Positions 33,307-45,690 of a DNA stretch of 64,000 nucleotides are shown one piece after another (the first letter of the stretch is position 1; every line of letters begins with the position of its first letter). Below the pieces are notes generated by a model, which had not been told where the DNA came from, did no database searches, and saw only the letters and a list, made by a program, of their open reading frames with translations. This stretch comes from Glossina fuscipes (taxonomy: Eukaryota > Arthropoda > Insecta > Diptera > Glossinidae): NCBI RefSeq assembly GCF_014805625.2, contig NW_023998422.1:3376835-3440834 (forward strand). Direction: 5' to 3'. A program made the position numbers and the translations under genes.

Positions 33307-34299
33307 GCGTAAATGACACTTACATTGCCAGCGATTTAATCCGAGATTAAATTCTCAGAGTTTCTCTTTTTTAAGGCAAACGTGTTGTGTGTGTGATTTA
33401 TCGCTATTGAAATCTTCATAGAAACTATAATATTATGTAATTGACTTTTTAAAAAGTAATTTAACCTACACTCATTCACTCGCTCGCTCGTTTGCTCCCT
33501 CCCTCAGAGACATACGCATTTACTTAAAAAGGAAAAAAAAAAAAAAAAAGAAAAGAAAATGCAAATAAGAAGAAGAAAAGATAAATACGTATTTAAGTGC
33601 TTACTTTTTATTTAAATACACACACATACACACACATACACATTCATGTATTTACACGCATATATGTACTCTTGCAGAATTTTAAGTGTTTCTATTGATA
33701 ACCAGGGTGAATGTTACCTACCGCCACCATACCACCATTAACTTCTTTGAGCACTTGAACGTATTGCAAATACTTTTGAATTAAATAAGATAAACGAGGA
33801 AGTAACGATTTTAGATTTAAGTACCGTGAGAGGAGAAAGTGAACTTTCATCGAAATTAAGAATAAAAGCAAATAAATAAATAAATCATTCGACAGCGAGA
33901 TTTATACATTTCTCGATATTTACCTCAATCAGTAACACTTTACTATATTTTAATTAAAACTTTTCACACCTTTCGATTGCTTATCCTCAGGAGATGGATA
34001 TACATGGCACGGTGCTTGTTTTGTAAAGCAAAGACTTTATTTATTCTTGCTTGATCATTTCAAATAAGTTTTGTATATGACTTGAAAATGACTTATACCC
34101 ATAACCAAGGCATGAACGCCCGCTATATTGCATATTGATTTTGTCAAAAGGTTTTGCTGCACCGTCGAGCAGGAAGCCACAACACTCGAAAAAATTGACC
34201 TGACGCACCCAATATTATGGCGTATTAAAATTGTAAATTTTTGGTCAAAATCTTAACAAAGCCCAGAAGTAATTTTCAAAAACCCCATAAGTTTCGTAC

Positions 34300-34745
34300 A
34301 ATCTTGATGAAGTTCGTCTGTCCATCTGTCCGTCTACCCAACTGTGTAGTATTTGTGGTAAACATTCTCGCGGCTAGGAATTTGTGAAAGAATTTGAAAC
34401 TGACTTAGGCTTTTCAAAGGACACGCCTACAACGCCGTTGCAAAAGCTTCCAATATTTCTCGGATTTGCAGGTGATAGCTTCAATTTTGCGCTCAGGGGA
34501 ATGTTAACACTCGACGTTACACGGACGGACGGACGGACGGACTGACGTGATTAAATCGATTCAAAATTTGATGCCAATCAAAAATGCACACATTTGTTGG
34601 AGGGAGGCGGAGCGGCGGTCTCTGAAGCTTGCTTCTGGTTGTTGTAGGAGAATGTTTACTGCAGACATTACACAAACGAACAGATGGGGGGAAATCGCTT
34701 TGAAACTTGCTTCTGGGTGTTTCGACAAAAATAAATATACTTCTC
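34300..34745 (-). repeat. Interspersed repeat with (ACGG)n and a local duplication
   Basis: It carries gtctgtccatctgtccgtct near 34315, a five-unit ACGG array at 34521-34540 and a taaatcgattcaaaattt core. A direct duplication (tgaagcttgcttctgg near 34622 and tgaaacttgcttctgg near 34700) lies at its end. The GTCY/ACGG tract suggests the mini-me type of dipteran repeat. Confidence 0.6.
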
Positions 34746-36604
34746 ATCCTTCGGTGATGCATATAAAAATTAACATCATTTAGAAGTTTGAGTTTAGTTT
34801 GTAAGAAGATGAAAAATGTTATTACAGTGTTACTAAAGTGTAAGAAGCCGTTACTTCCATGTTATTTTTACTTTAAATTTTATTCCGCAGGAGTTTGAAT
34901 TTATTATTTATTTTAAATCACTATTCCCTTGCGATAGTCATAGGACAGCAATATATTGCCCGAATTCAAATTTGAACGAGAAAAGTTTTTGCTTTCTTTT
35001 TATTTCTTCTTCTTCCTTTAAACAAAGGTTAATTGCAATGTAATCTTTGGCTTTTGGCCAAAGTTTGCCTTGCTTTGCTCCGTTGTGTTCCAAAATGAAT
35101 ATTCCGTTTTTGAGTTTTAAGGATCAGTGAAACAGAGACATTTCTTGTTTCTTTTTTTTTTGTTTTTTTTTTTTTCTTCATTTTTCATCGTTCGTTCAAC
35201 AAACTTTAAGTAGTTTTTAGCTACTTATACTTAATTCCTTGACTGGCAAATGGAGCGTAGAGTGTGTTTCGTCAATCCTTTTGCGGAGTGTTGAACAGTG
35301 TTGTACGTTCTTATGAACGCAAATGAAGAGTTGTTGCTAATATTGTTATAATGACAAGGTTCATGGTAAGAGTCTTAAGTGTAAAAAAAAGAGCAAGAAG
35401 GAGGAAAAAGGAAAAGATAAAAAACTTGTTTTACTTTAAAGAATGGCCAAAGAAAACATAGATGGACATGCATATCTATACATACAATAACAATAATTAT
35501 GCACAAGAATATGTGTTTATATTCTCTTGAACTGTAGACGATGATGGTCTGAGTCTTGCTTTTCCAGTAACGGTCATTTATTTTTGACCACTACACCAAA
35601 GGGTCAAGTACCTGGACTAGGTGTTAAGTGCATTACAAACGACACACAGGTATTAAAATAAACTATTATAAGGAAATGGAAGGAATACATTAAACACGTA
35701 TACATGCGGGCATGTACACAAGTGTTCAAGTAAAAGAGCATCACCACAAATACGAAAAGAAAACAAAAAAAACAAAAAAAAAAACTTAATCCATGAGGTA
35801 CATCAGTTTTTGTGTAATATGTTGTTTTGCTTGTCCTTTTTTTCGTTTTCCTTTTTTTTCTCTTTGTCTCCTTTAAATTATCGTTCGAATTTCTTAAGGG
35901 ACTTTAAGTATGCATATAACATACATGTGTATGTACATGTTTTTAACTCAATAATAGTTTTCAGAAAGTACGTATTTGCACACTGCATTATATTACCTGA
36001 TTGTTAACCTACAGGTTACAAAAAATTGCTAGTTTCACTCTATACAGTACAATGACTTTGGAAGCTTCTTGTTACAATACCATTGTGAAGATGCAATCCA
36101 CAATGCTTTCAGTATTCGCTATTACTTGTAATGCTTTTGCTTTCAACCTTCAGTTCAGATACCACACATTAGGTGCTTGTCCATCAGTATATATCACCCT
36201 AAAGGAAATGGCCTCTCAGCCGGTAATAGTTAAAGGCGAAAATGCGCTCTGAGCTTGTTGTATTTGTAAGGGACGTGAAAATGAAATTAGTTTCTATACC
36301 CCACAGATGTACACCAAAAAACGAAGCAAGCTGTAGAATACACTCGCATCGTGAAAGGTCACAGCAAGCGCGGTTTTGAGACTTATTTTTACGATCTAAT
36401 AGACGCTTCGAACTTTCCAGAATATGTGGAAAAAGTCATTATCTGAACGACACATTTTTTTGCTTGAAATTTCAGACTTTTCCACAAGCGCTCCGAAAAG
36501 ACATTCTGCGTCAAATGAGTCCGTTCCGAAAATCTGTTGATTTCTAATCTCCACTATATACTAAGAAAGTCCTTTGGAAAGAGTTTATGTTTTTCATGTA
36601 TAAA

Positions 36605-36735
36605 GATCAGCTACATAGCCGAGTGGATAAGAGTCGCGATCGGTGTCCGCCGTTCGTTCATACCTGGTCCGTGGCTATAGTGCAGTTCACTAGGCTGTAA
36701 CCGAGCCCTGTTTCTTTCTTTCAGCGTTCATCCTT
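36605..36735 (+). mobile_element. tRNA-derived SINE-like copy 1
   Basis: It contains an A-box-like TAGCCGAGTGGATAAGAG (as in Ser/Leu tRNAs), a decayed B box (cgttcgttcatacc), a tRNA-unrelated body (gtggctatagtgcagttcac, taggctgtaacc) and a T-rich end. The same order occurs near 50240. It cannot fold as a complete tRNA, so it is not called as a tRNA gene. Confidence 0.6.
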
Positions 36736-36739
36736 TGGC

Positions 36740-36905
36740 CATAATACGTCGCGGAACCGAATTTCATCAAGACATCTTAAAAATTACGACTTGTAGGTTG
36801 AACACAAGAGTACATGGACAGAGGGACAGGCAGGCAGATAAGCTTAGCTCGATTCTGAAAGTGATTCTGCAACGATTGTACCACAAATGGTGAAGGATCT
36901 AAGAA
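36740..36905 (-). repeat. (GTCY)n-type interspersed repeat copy, inverted
   Basis: Blocks: aatttcatcaagacatctta, gacttgtaggttgaacacaa, ggacagagggacaggcagg, tcgattctgaaagtgattct. It directly follows the SINE-like copy. Confidence 0.65.
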
Positions 36906-37299
36906 CATGTCGATGACATTTGTCAGAAGTTTGAACGCGTTTTTCTGAAAAGTCGATTTCACTTTCTTCTCGTTTTTCAATGTCTTTAAAAAAAATCTAT
37001 TTTCTCTTCGTGGAAACACGTAGTACGGAATTTTCTATAAATTAATTTAACAATTATTGTGTTACAGAAGCCAACCTTAAAATTAAATGTTTTCGTTAAA
37101 GTGGTCGCCAGTTAAACAACAATTAACAAAACTTGAATTTATTCTCCGTATCCCTCTGATAGCTGTAGGTTTGCAGATGAAATGATTTTTTTTTTTCTTC
37201 AATTCGAATTTGTCCCTTACAGTACTTTCCCGTGAGTCTCTTTAATTGGAGATGGTTCGCGAAAGTGGCAACGATGTTGAATTTTTTAATATTTTTCAA

Positions 37300-37740
37300 A
37301 AACTGTTATTCCCTACGGCATTTGTAGTACAAGAGCTTACTAAGTTTGTGCGGATGTACGCAATAGCCAGCAGGACTTGAGATAAACCCGCCTTTTATTA
37401 CGACGATTGATTCAGAATCACTTTTTCCATCGATCTAAGCTTGTGTCTGTCCATCTTTCCGTCTCACTTTATTTGTTCAATCTACAGGCTGGAAATGTTC
37501 AGATGTTTGAATGAAATTTGGTACAACGGCAAACTTTGACTTAAGCACGCACAGAATCGCTTTTATTCGGACCATTTCTTCAACCTCTTTTCATATGACG
37601 CTTTATTTTCAAGAGCCATCATATGGTAGCATAGAGTTCGCCGTGACTCAACATAGAATTTTTATTTGTTTTTTTTTTTTTTTAATTCAAATGTGTCCAT
37701 TGCAGTGTTTTCCCCAGAGTCCCTTCAATTAAAGATATCT
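37300..37740 (+). repeat. (GTCY)n-type interspersed repeat, near full-length
   Basis: This is one of the best preserved copies: agtttgtgcggatgtacgca, atagccagcaggacttgaga, ttgattcagaatcacttttt, ttgtgtctgtccatctttcc, caatctacaggctgg, and tgaatgaaatttggtacaac. It is useful as a reference for the family order. Confidence 0.7.
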
Positions 37741-38220
37741 CATGAGATTAGTATCGCTGTTGAATTTTTTAATATTTTTCAAAAGTAATTTTTTTTTTTG
37801 TTTTTCTAATAGTTGATTATATGCTTAGCAGCCTGCGGGAATATTACAATATTATAGCCTTTCGTTTCATCGCACAGAAGTTGTAACAAATGCACTTTTT
37901 TACGGTGTGGTACAGTGGCTGCCTTCTTAACCCATATGCTTGCAAAATTTTGATTGATAACATGATGTTATTTATGTTTTTATTATTTTGTTTAAATAGA
38001 AAATATGGAAAATTATTATTATTACGCTTGGTAATCTCAACTCTAGTAAATTCAGATTATTTACGCTTAAATGTATTTACTCTACAGCGTGTAGTTTATG
38101 CAGACTTTAGTCAGCCCTTTATTGCAATTTAAATAAATTATTATTTTTTTTTTTTTGTGCATTCTTCGATCCTGTAAATATTGCACCAATGTATCAATAA
38201 TTTTACCAAAAAGTGTACCG

Positions 38221-38223
<3 letters not shown>

Positions 38224-38253
<30 letters not shown>
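38224..38253. repeat. (TA)n microsatellite
   Basis: An uninterrupted TA run of 15 units within the Lac intron. A (CT)n-rich tract follows at about 38640-38690. Confidence 0.9.
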
Positions 38254-38257
<4 letters not shown>

Positions 38258-38990
38258 TATCTAGCTTTAATGCTTTCTCGTTAATATTGTACAGTGTTTT
38301 TATTTAACTCTTATCCATTCCAATTAACAACTTAATAAATTGTGCAACAACGACATGCAGTTTGATATGATTAAGAGAGATGCGGCCATCCAGTCCATCT
38401 GCAGTAAATGCAGAAAATCAACTTCACTGCCATTAATGTAATCGGTTTGATTGTTTTCTTTATTGGTATGGATTATAAATAATTGCATACGTCCGGATAT
38501 CGAACGTATCGTGTATATTGTTTTCAAAGTTCGTATTGATGATGAAAAAAGAAAAGTGTTTTTATCGCAAACAGTTTCTATTGTACTATTATACGCAGAT
38601 TATTATTTATTTTTGTTATAAATTTCTCTTTCTCCATGACTCTCTCTCTCCCTCTCTCTTTCTCTCTCTCCCTCTCTCTTTCTCTTTATTATATCGCGAC
38701 TCTATGAAACAAAACTGCTTACTCTTGCACATGAGAAATTCTACATTAATTCCTTACCCATTTTCACGCAATAAGTACTTATGTATGATTCCATAGGCTT
38801 ATCTATCACGCATCGTATCAAAGATTATGCCAGAGTTACAAATATTAAGTCGTAAAAGGTTTAAATGAAGGAATAAACTAAGATGGTCGTTGGTTTGTAG
38901 CTTTCGAAGGCATTTAAAAATAAACATAAATGCGCAGTAATACCTGAGCATTAAGTAAATATGAAATTTGTAAAATGTTTTTTTTTTTTT

Positions 38991-39000
38991 NNNNNNNNNN
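38991..39000. other. Assembly gap (10 N)
   Basis: Ten N bases follow a T homopolymer. The true gap size is unknown, so distances across it and the structure of nearby repeats are uncertain. Confidence 1.
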
Positions 39001-39534
39001 GAAAACCCTTCGCTAATAAATAATGTTAGAATAAATTTAGCGAAAATCTCTTATGTGCTTCACTTTAAATTGTTTATTTACGGATATTGCAAAAGATTCG
39101 ATTAAAAAGAGGGCAAACGCAATCCCACAACCATCAAACCGTTCATGTTCAAATATTCTTCCTCTCTCTCTCTCTCTACCCTTAGGGGCTTTTTGGTAGA
39201 AGATGCCGCTTTTGTTGCATTTGTCAAACGCAGAATCGCGAGTTTTTTTCTAGGCTTGTTGCGAAACGGCAGAAAAACGGAAACCAAAATTTATAACTCT
39301 TTACACGAATGCATGTTCGACATCAAAATAGTCATCGCACATTTTTTACTTTTCTGACAGAAGCATTAACTTTTTTCGAATCGATCTCATGGTAGTTTAT
39401 TTTATTGTTTGTTTTTTTGTTTCAATTGCTTCCCAATGAAAATAAATACTTTTTTGATGACAGTTTCATTTTTGTGACCAGGAGGAAGTTTTGTGCTGAT
39501 ATTGCACATACTCACAAACCGTAAAACCGAAAGA

Positions 39535-40985
39535 CGGACGTGCTTAAATCGATCCAAAGCTTAAGGCTGTTCAAGACTATATAAACTTTATGGTGTCGTT
39601 CGGGTGTTGCAAACGTTTTGCCAATGTAAAGGGATCCCTTTCCCGCGGTGGTCATTGTAAAAATATATACTCGTTCTTAGCTTACATAATGAACCGCGAA
39701 AATATCTCAATTAGCGATGACGATCCACCACAAGAGGCGGAGAGATAAGCTAAAGGTTAAACGAAAATATCGTTGACAAGCAACGGTGCTGAAGAATGAT
39801 GCTTGGAATTGCATATAGAATAGCTTTACAGAGACGCCTAATATCCGCTCTAGTGTATAGACGGAATTGTTACGGAGCAAAACGTTATTAATTTTCTACT
39901 GTCGCTCATCTTTGTCTAACGTACGATAACAGGGGACGCCCTCAGCGAGTTTGTAAATATGGAAAATTTTGATCATCGTCATGTGACGTAATTTTAAAAA
40001 AAAATTAAAACCACACAAGATTATATTCTGGGATTTAGATGACCGTCGATTGAAGGGTTTCAAGACAGCAGACATAGGACGTATATCAAAATGTATAGTG
40101 TATCGCACATTGATTGAGTAATTGGACGTGGACCTGAGAAAACTTAAACTGAAGTGAATGTTTGCTTATCATTACAAGGCACATGGCTCACACTAACACC
40201 CACAATTTATTTTATCCTTATACCGATCCCCAAAGGATGGGGAGTATATTCATTTTGTCAAAATGATTGGAAATGCTTGGATGAGAAGGAAGCATCAGAG
40301 AGTCTCCACAAAGTATGCATATTCTTGATCAGGATCAAATTATAAATTGATTTAAGCATGTCCGTCTGTCCGGGTTATATCTATGGTAAACATTTTCCTA
40401 CCCGCAAAAATGAAGCTATCGCCTTTAAATTTGGCAGACACATTGGAAATTCTTGCGCTCAGAATGGTTTTGAAAACGGGCGAAATCGGTTGGAGGGATA
40501 CGACCACCGTACTACTTAAACTGAGAACACCTCTGTTTTGAACGCATATTCTATGGGCGAAGCTGTAGCATTTATTGATCACGCCTACCCATTGCTATAG
40601 TGTGTCATAAATTCAAATTTTTTCCCAAACCTTGAGAATGCGAAGAAAAAAAACCTCAAAAACCCTTAATGTATATAAATTTTTGGCCATTTTCAAATTT
40701 GAAATGCGCCTAAATATGTACGTCTGTTCGTCTGTTCATCTGTCCGTCCGCGTAACTGTATAGTATTTGCGAAAAACATTTTCCCGCAAAAGACTTCAAC
40801 TTTTCTAAGGACGTACGTACAACGCCCACAGGTCTATGCGACAGATAATTTTCTTTTGAAAATGAAAAAAAATCAACCGGATCCACTCCATATTATAGAC
40901 CATAGGTATTTTACTTTCTTTTCCATTTTCAGGATAGCGGTGATGGGTATAAAAAATTCGGCACGACCGAACATAATTTTCTTAC
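39535..40985 (+). repeat. Cluster of second-family repeat copies
   Basis: Three pieces: 39535-39660 (gacgtgcttaaatcgatcc core), 40345-40580 (aaattgatttaagcatgtcc, gtccgtctgtccgggttata, cgggcgaaatcggttggagg) and 40650-40985 (gtctgttcgtctgttcatct, ending gcggtgatgggtataaaaaa, then ttcggcacgaccgaacataa). The last matches the tails near 29740 and 59270. Confidence 0.6.
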
Positions 40986-41734
40986 TTGTTTATTTTTTAA
41001 TTGAAAATCTCAAAAAAATATTAACCGTTTGCACTCTATTACGTGTGACAAATTGCTTCAAATATTTTGCCAGCCGCTTTCACGGTCTGCCATAAAACTG
41101 GTAAAAAAAAAAAAAAAAGAAAGAAAAATGTATTTTGTAACGTTGAACTTCATTCACCGCCTCAGTCGCAAATTATCAATGGTCGGTTCTGTCTAATACG
41201 TTAAATTAGTCGTCCACTAGTGTATAGAGAAATCATTCGTTTCCCTCTCACTCGGCTACTGCTCTTTAGCACAAATTTCTCTTACAATTCTATTCAGTAT
41301 TAGTTTAATGTATATCTTCATTAAATGCCTCATGTGAACCATAATGAAAATTGTGAGAAGAAAATAAACAACACTTAAATTATTTCCCAATGTAAATCCA
41401 TTTAGGCTTTCATGCGCAATATTATCTAATTCGCTTTAGGCGGATTTGCAAGGTTCGTGCAAATAATTTGGCGAACACTAAGCGCAAAAGTTCAGATGTC
41501 AGTGTATTAAATGAATTTTGAAAAACTTACTTGAATTATTAAAACTTTCTCTCAACATATATATATCTATATATGTATATATATGTATAATGCCGTATAA
41601 CAAAAGTGCTTAATACGCTTAAATACATTCATACAAACGCTCTTAATTATTTAAATAAAAAATTACCTCTTACGACTGTGTCTAAATTAATGTTTAGTAG
41701 TATCATTCATAAAAGTAATTTGATCCTCATGTAA

Positions 41735-42545
41735 ACACACACACACACACACACACACACACTTACATACATATGCATGTGTTTGCACACTAAAGCAGAG
41801 GAAAAGAGCCTATTAATCATAATAACGCTGCTGCAATCACAACTTTGCCAACCTGCCATTGTGTGTGAGGGTTTGATTATATGCATGCGTGGAAATTTTA
41901 TCGCTTACATTGACATTTGATGTCTGCGCATTTTGAATGAATAAGAATTGAGAAATCAAGAAAAAAAGTAAAAGAAAAAAAAAACAAAAAACAAATGAAA
42001 AACAAAAAAAAAATAAAAAAAATTTTTTTTTTTCATAATAATAAAAAATATACATACACAAATATACATGATACGTACGTGCATGTAAAAAAGCAGATAT
42101 AAAATGCATATCGCTACCAAACACCAAAGTGGGTGCATTCACATGTCTCAAGAGCTTGTTATAGGCTCGATACATGCATGTATGCATATGTGTATGTAGG
42201 TGTGTATGTGTGTGTATATATATGTATTTATATACCTAAGCATAAATGTGTGTAAGTAAGTTCGCATAAAACGGCGACAACAACAAGCAAACAACATTAC
42301 TGGAATGCATTTCTTAACATTAAATGGAAGTTACACACACTCGCTCGCACATAGACGGGGCTGTATACACTTGACAGAATCGCACAAGACCAAGGTCTCC
42401 TATTATACTTTACACGAGCGCGCATCTATATAAGTAATCCTATGTGCTATGTATGTATATGTTGTGTATATACATATGTACATAAATATATATATATATA
42501 TGCATATATATATATATATATAAATGTGTGTGTATGTGTGTGTAT
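41735..42545. repeat. Microsatellite group: (CA)n, poly(A), (TA)n, (TG)n
   Basis: A (CA)n run at 41735-41761, purine-rich A tracts at about 41957-42020, and alternating TA/TG tracts at about 42190-42220 and 42460-42545. The open frames across them (poly-Phe/Lys) are not genes. Confidence 0.85.
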
Positions 42546-44204
42546 TATACCTGTATGTGTATGATATATATATAAAAGAGGAAAAATCAATTTCTATGCG
42601 CGCCAGAGCATAACAGACCTGACGTTTTAATTTTTTTCATTTCTTTTTCTAGCTTATTTTTTTTTTTTTTTTTTTTTTGAGTTTTCTGTTTAAGTGCATA
42701 TTAAACATACGCAAACAAGAGCATATACATATAATTATGCGTATGTATAAGTATTTACGTGATACATGACATTTTAAGTACAGTTCACAAAAAAGTGAAA
42801 TTTCTATACTCGGTTTTTTTTTCTTTCTCGCTCTCGTTATTTTCTCAAGTAAAACAATCGGTTTCACTAGAATGAAATTTTAATTGCATTTATATATAAT
42901 AAATATATATAACGTTCACCGCGCACACAAACATTGAGGTTCTTTCTCTCTGTCTCTTGACAAATATAAAGAAATATTATATATGTGTTCATAAGCACGA
43001 GTATCTGTACGTATGTGTGCCTTGTCGCTTCAGCTTCAGAGACCAGCTTCCTAAAGGGGAAGTTTATTAAAGCGATATATTTGCTAAAGGCTATAAAAGA
43101 CCGCTACAGCGTGCGGTTGTGGGATTGTAAAAAGCAAGAACAGCAAAGAAAAAACCCAAAAAAATGTAACCAACCATGTCTAATGTGTTGAGGTTTCAAG
43201 TGGAATTATATTAATTTGTGACAAAATAAACGAGAAAGCTCTGCTGCTAAATGACCACATTTCACATTTTGCCCACTGTCTGCATGGGCATTAACTTCTT
43301 TTACGATCGTACAGAGAAAACGATATGTTTTACAAAAATTTATCAGTTCGTTGGCAATAAGTAGAACTATGCGTAGCAAAAGCAGTTATAAGCACGTTTC
43401 ATTGTCCCTCTTTCCTGCGCCTGCGAATAGACGAAGAAATCATCTCAGCTTGCACTCGAACCTCGGATACCCAACATTCTAAACTTTGTATGTGGAAATC
43501 TATAAAATTTTGAATTTTTTTTTTTTTTTTGCCTTACTTGGACCTGCTTACAAGATAAGTTATGGTTTCTACTGTTTAGACAGGGCTTAGATAGGACTAA
43601 ATAGACATTAATAGGTAAAACAGTTGTATTTTCATTGAATTATTCGACCGTAATTTACTTCAATACAACCGTACCGTCCTAATTGATCTTTGCTTTACTA
43701 ATTTCCCGGTGATAGCTTTTGAATGGTTGTCCATCTTTCAGTTTGCCTCCGCATCATCCAACAATTTGCATTACCTTCACAGCTTCTCCTTCACTTATCA
43801 ATCTCAACATCAGACCCTCTAAATTCTATCAAAACACTCATCCCTAATAAGCGCGATTTGCCTATGCCGTATTTAGAGTAACTTGCTATCTTAACATCTT
43901 ACTATGACTCGTAGATTAACTGGTGTTGTGTATTTTTATCAGTTGCAAAACTTTTGCTTGTTGCCATAGGGGCATAGGGGTTCACTCGCAATTCGGATCT
44001 GTACCGGCTGTGGATGTGCCTCTGAGCTAGATATATAAACACATTTTCTTTCTCTCTTATTTGTTTATACATGAATTTTATTCTTCTCTTTTTTTTTCGT
44101 TTCTCTTTACTTTTCTTTATTTATTTTGTATCAGTTTTTAGTAATAATTAGTATAAGATTTACTTTGAATTCGGCTTTTAATTTATTTTAGCTGGCTTTC
44201 ATGG

Positions 44205-44236
44205 GTAAATAAATAAATAGATAAATAAATAAATAA
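44205..44236. repeat. (AAAT)n microsatellite
   Basis: A run of AAAT/AAAG-type tetramers with one GATA interruption. Similar runs occur at about 48903-48929 and in the retrotransposon tail at 14523-14585. Confidence 0.85.
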
Positions 44237-44314
44237 CTGTTGGAAATTGAGCACACAATGCGCATCAATGCTTTATGTCAACATACGTATTCTAATCATA
44301 GCAGTTTATTTTTG

Positions 44315-44610
44315 TTATACCCTACCCCACTTGTGGTACAAGTTTGGTATATGCAGTTTGTGCGGGTGCTTGACTAGAGAAGGACTTGAGATAGACTCAC
44401 TTTTTATTATATCGATCAATTCAGTATCTCTTTCTAAATCGATCTAAGCTTGTCTGTCGATCGGTCTTTTTTATTTTCTTGTGCCACAATTGTTGGCCAT
44501 AAATTATGTAATATTTTCATGAAATTTGGTACACTGCTAATGCTATTAAAAATGGTTGGATGAGATCGCTTTTCATCCCCTCCGACTATAACGTTTATAT
44601 TGAGGAGTGT
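44315..44610 (+). repeat. (GTCY)n-type interspersed repeat, with TATACCCTAC end
   Basis: It starts ataccctaccccacttgtgg, a recognisable family terminus, then gtttgtgcgggtgcttgact, agaaggacttgagatagact, a decayed cgattcagtatc core, aagcttgtctgtcgatcgg and tttcatgaaatttggtacac. Its left end is probably close to the true element end. Confidence 0.7.
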
Positions 44611-44721
44611 TTATATGAATAATTGTGAGGTGGTATAGGTTGTTTAGAGACGGGACTTGCGGCAATTTTTTTTGTTTTGTTTGTTTTTGTTATCGTTTTA
44701 TTTAAAACGGGGATCAGCTTA

Positions 44722-44922
44722 CCGTTCTCATTATCGAGCTGGATAACACGACGAAACACATAAATAATACAAATATGAAATTTCATATTCGATGTCAAGC
44801 GAAATTCATGCACTATCGAGCATCGCACATCTCATCACTCGCTTACATTACTCGATAACGAGAACAATCAACGGCAAAATTGACACTTGCTTGACTTCGA
44901 GCTAACTCGACGACGAGAACCG
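44722..44922. mobile_element. Small palindromic MITE-like element
   Basis: The left end CCGTTCTCATTATCGAG mirrors the right end (reverse complement CGGTTCTCGTCGTCGAG), with flanking TA at 44720-44721 and 44923-44924. A third inverted copy (TTACTCGATAACGAGAAC) lies inside at about 44849. This 201-bp foldback unit has no coding capacity and ends unlike the pogo-like MITE at 16338. Confidence 0.5.
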
Positions 44923-45129
44923 TAAACCAATCCCAGATTAAAACGTGCATCATCTTCCTAACTTTGCACTAAATTGACAATGTAATATATGTTTGTAGCA
45001 TTTGAGCTTTAAAACGAATCTATTGATAGTAATTCGTGGTCTTCAACGGCGTTCTTTTAGTTAAAGAGGCACCCGATCGAGCTACTTAACACGTCCGCTG
45101 CATCTCAGTAGGTTGAACCAAACGTATGT

Positions 45130-45340
45130 TGTTAAGGAGTGGAGCGACGTCTAAGCTTGTCTCTGGGTCCGTCTGCCTTGTTTTCTTGCGTTCACCCTAT
45201 AGAGTGCAATTTTTGAGATATTTTTGATGCAATTTGACACATGGACGTTTTTTTGATCCAAAGATGAACGCTATCGAAAATGATTTTGATCTGTCAATTC
45301 TTTCAACCATTTCCCGTCTTAACCTCTTTCATACAGAAAT
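45130..45340 (+). repeat. (GTCY)n-type interspersed repeat, partial
   Basis: Blocks: taagcttgtctctgggtccg, tctgccttgttttcttgcgt, tcaccctatagagtgcaatt and ttgagatatttttgatgcaa, followed by a T-rich end. Confidence 0.6.
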
Positions 45341-45496
45341 TATTATTTTTAAATTAATTTTTTTTTTTTTCTAAATTAAATTATTATTTTTAAAATATAC
45401 CTCGTATCTCTCCAGCAGCTACAGGCATGTAGATGAAATGATTTTTTATTAATTTTAAGTTAAATAGTGATCAAAATACATACAAGTACCTAATTT

Positions 45497-45690
45497 ATCA
45501 AGCTGCTGTTATATGAGTGGCAAGTCAGTGTTCACGTCAGCGGGTTCAAATCTCAAAGCGGCAGACTATATTTTGTCGTGGCTAGAGTGGAAGCTGCTCA
45601 GTTAGTAAAGATATAACACTTAATGGTCGAACACACACACCCATTAAATTGCGGTCACTCTTTATTTCTTTTTTTTTCATTTTTACCGTC
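45497..45690 (+). mobile_element. tRNA-derived SINE-like copy 2
   Basis: It has an A-box-like atgagtggcaagtcagtg and a good B box CGGGTTCAAATCTC at 45541-45554. The body (gtggctagagtggaagctgc) parallels gtggctatagtgcag of copy 1, and it ends in a T-rich 3' part (tttatttctttttttt). The B box is the clearest of the three copies. Confidence 0.6.

Noticed and set aside
31954..33319. Several long open frames in both strands
   Set aside because: They cross (TA)n, (CA)n and (AAC)n tracts and translate as YIYIYI, HTHTHT or CCCCC; they are microsatellite artefacts.
34517..34783. Two overlapping 78-81 residue frames
   Set aside because: Both lie inside the (ACGG)n-bearing repeat copy.
36001..36252. 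83-residue frame in the Lac intron
   Set aside because: Composition is less biased than its neighbours, but no motif, splice signal or similarity supports it; kept only as an unexplained frame.
36605..36735. tRNA-Ser/Leu-like gene
   Set aside because: The A-box-like part is good, but the B box is decayed, there is no acceptor-stem pairing and a non-tRNA body follows. The same arrangement recurs at 50240, so a SINE relic fits better.
37890..38132. 80-residue hydrophobic frame
   Set aside because: Leu/Phe-rich AT-driven composition with no recognised domain or good start context.
41837..42187. 116-residue minus-strand frame
   Set aside because: Mostly poly-Phe/Lys from long A/T runs.
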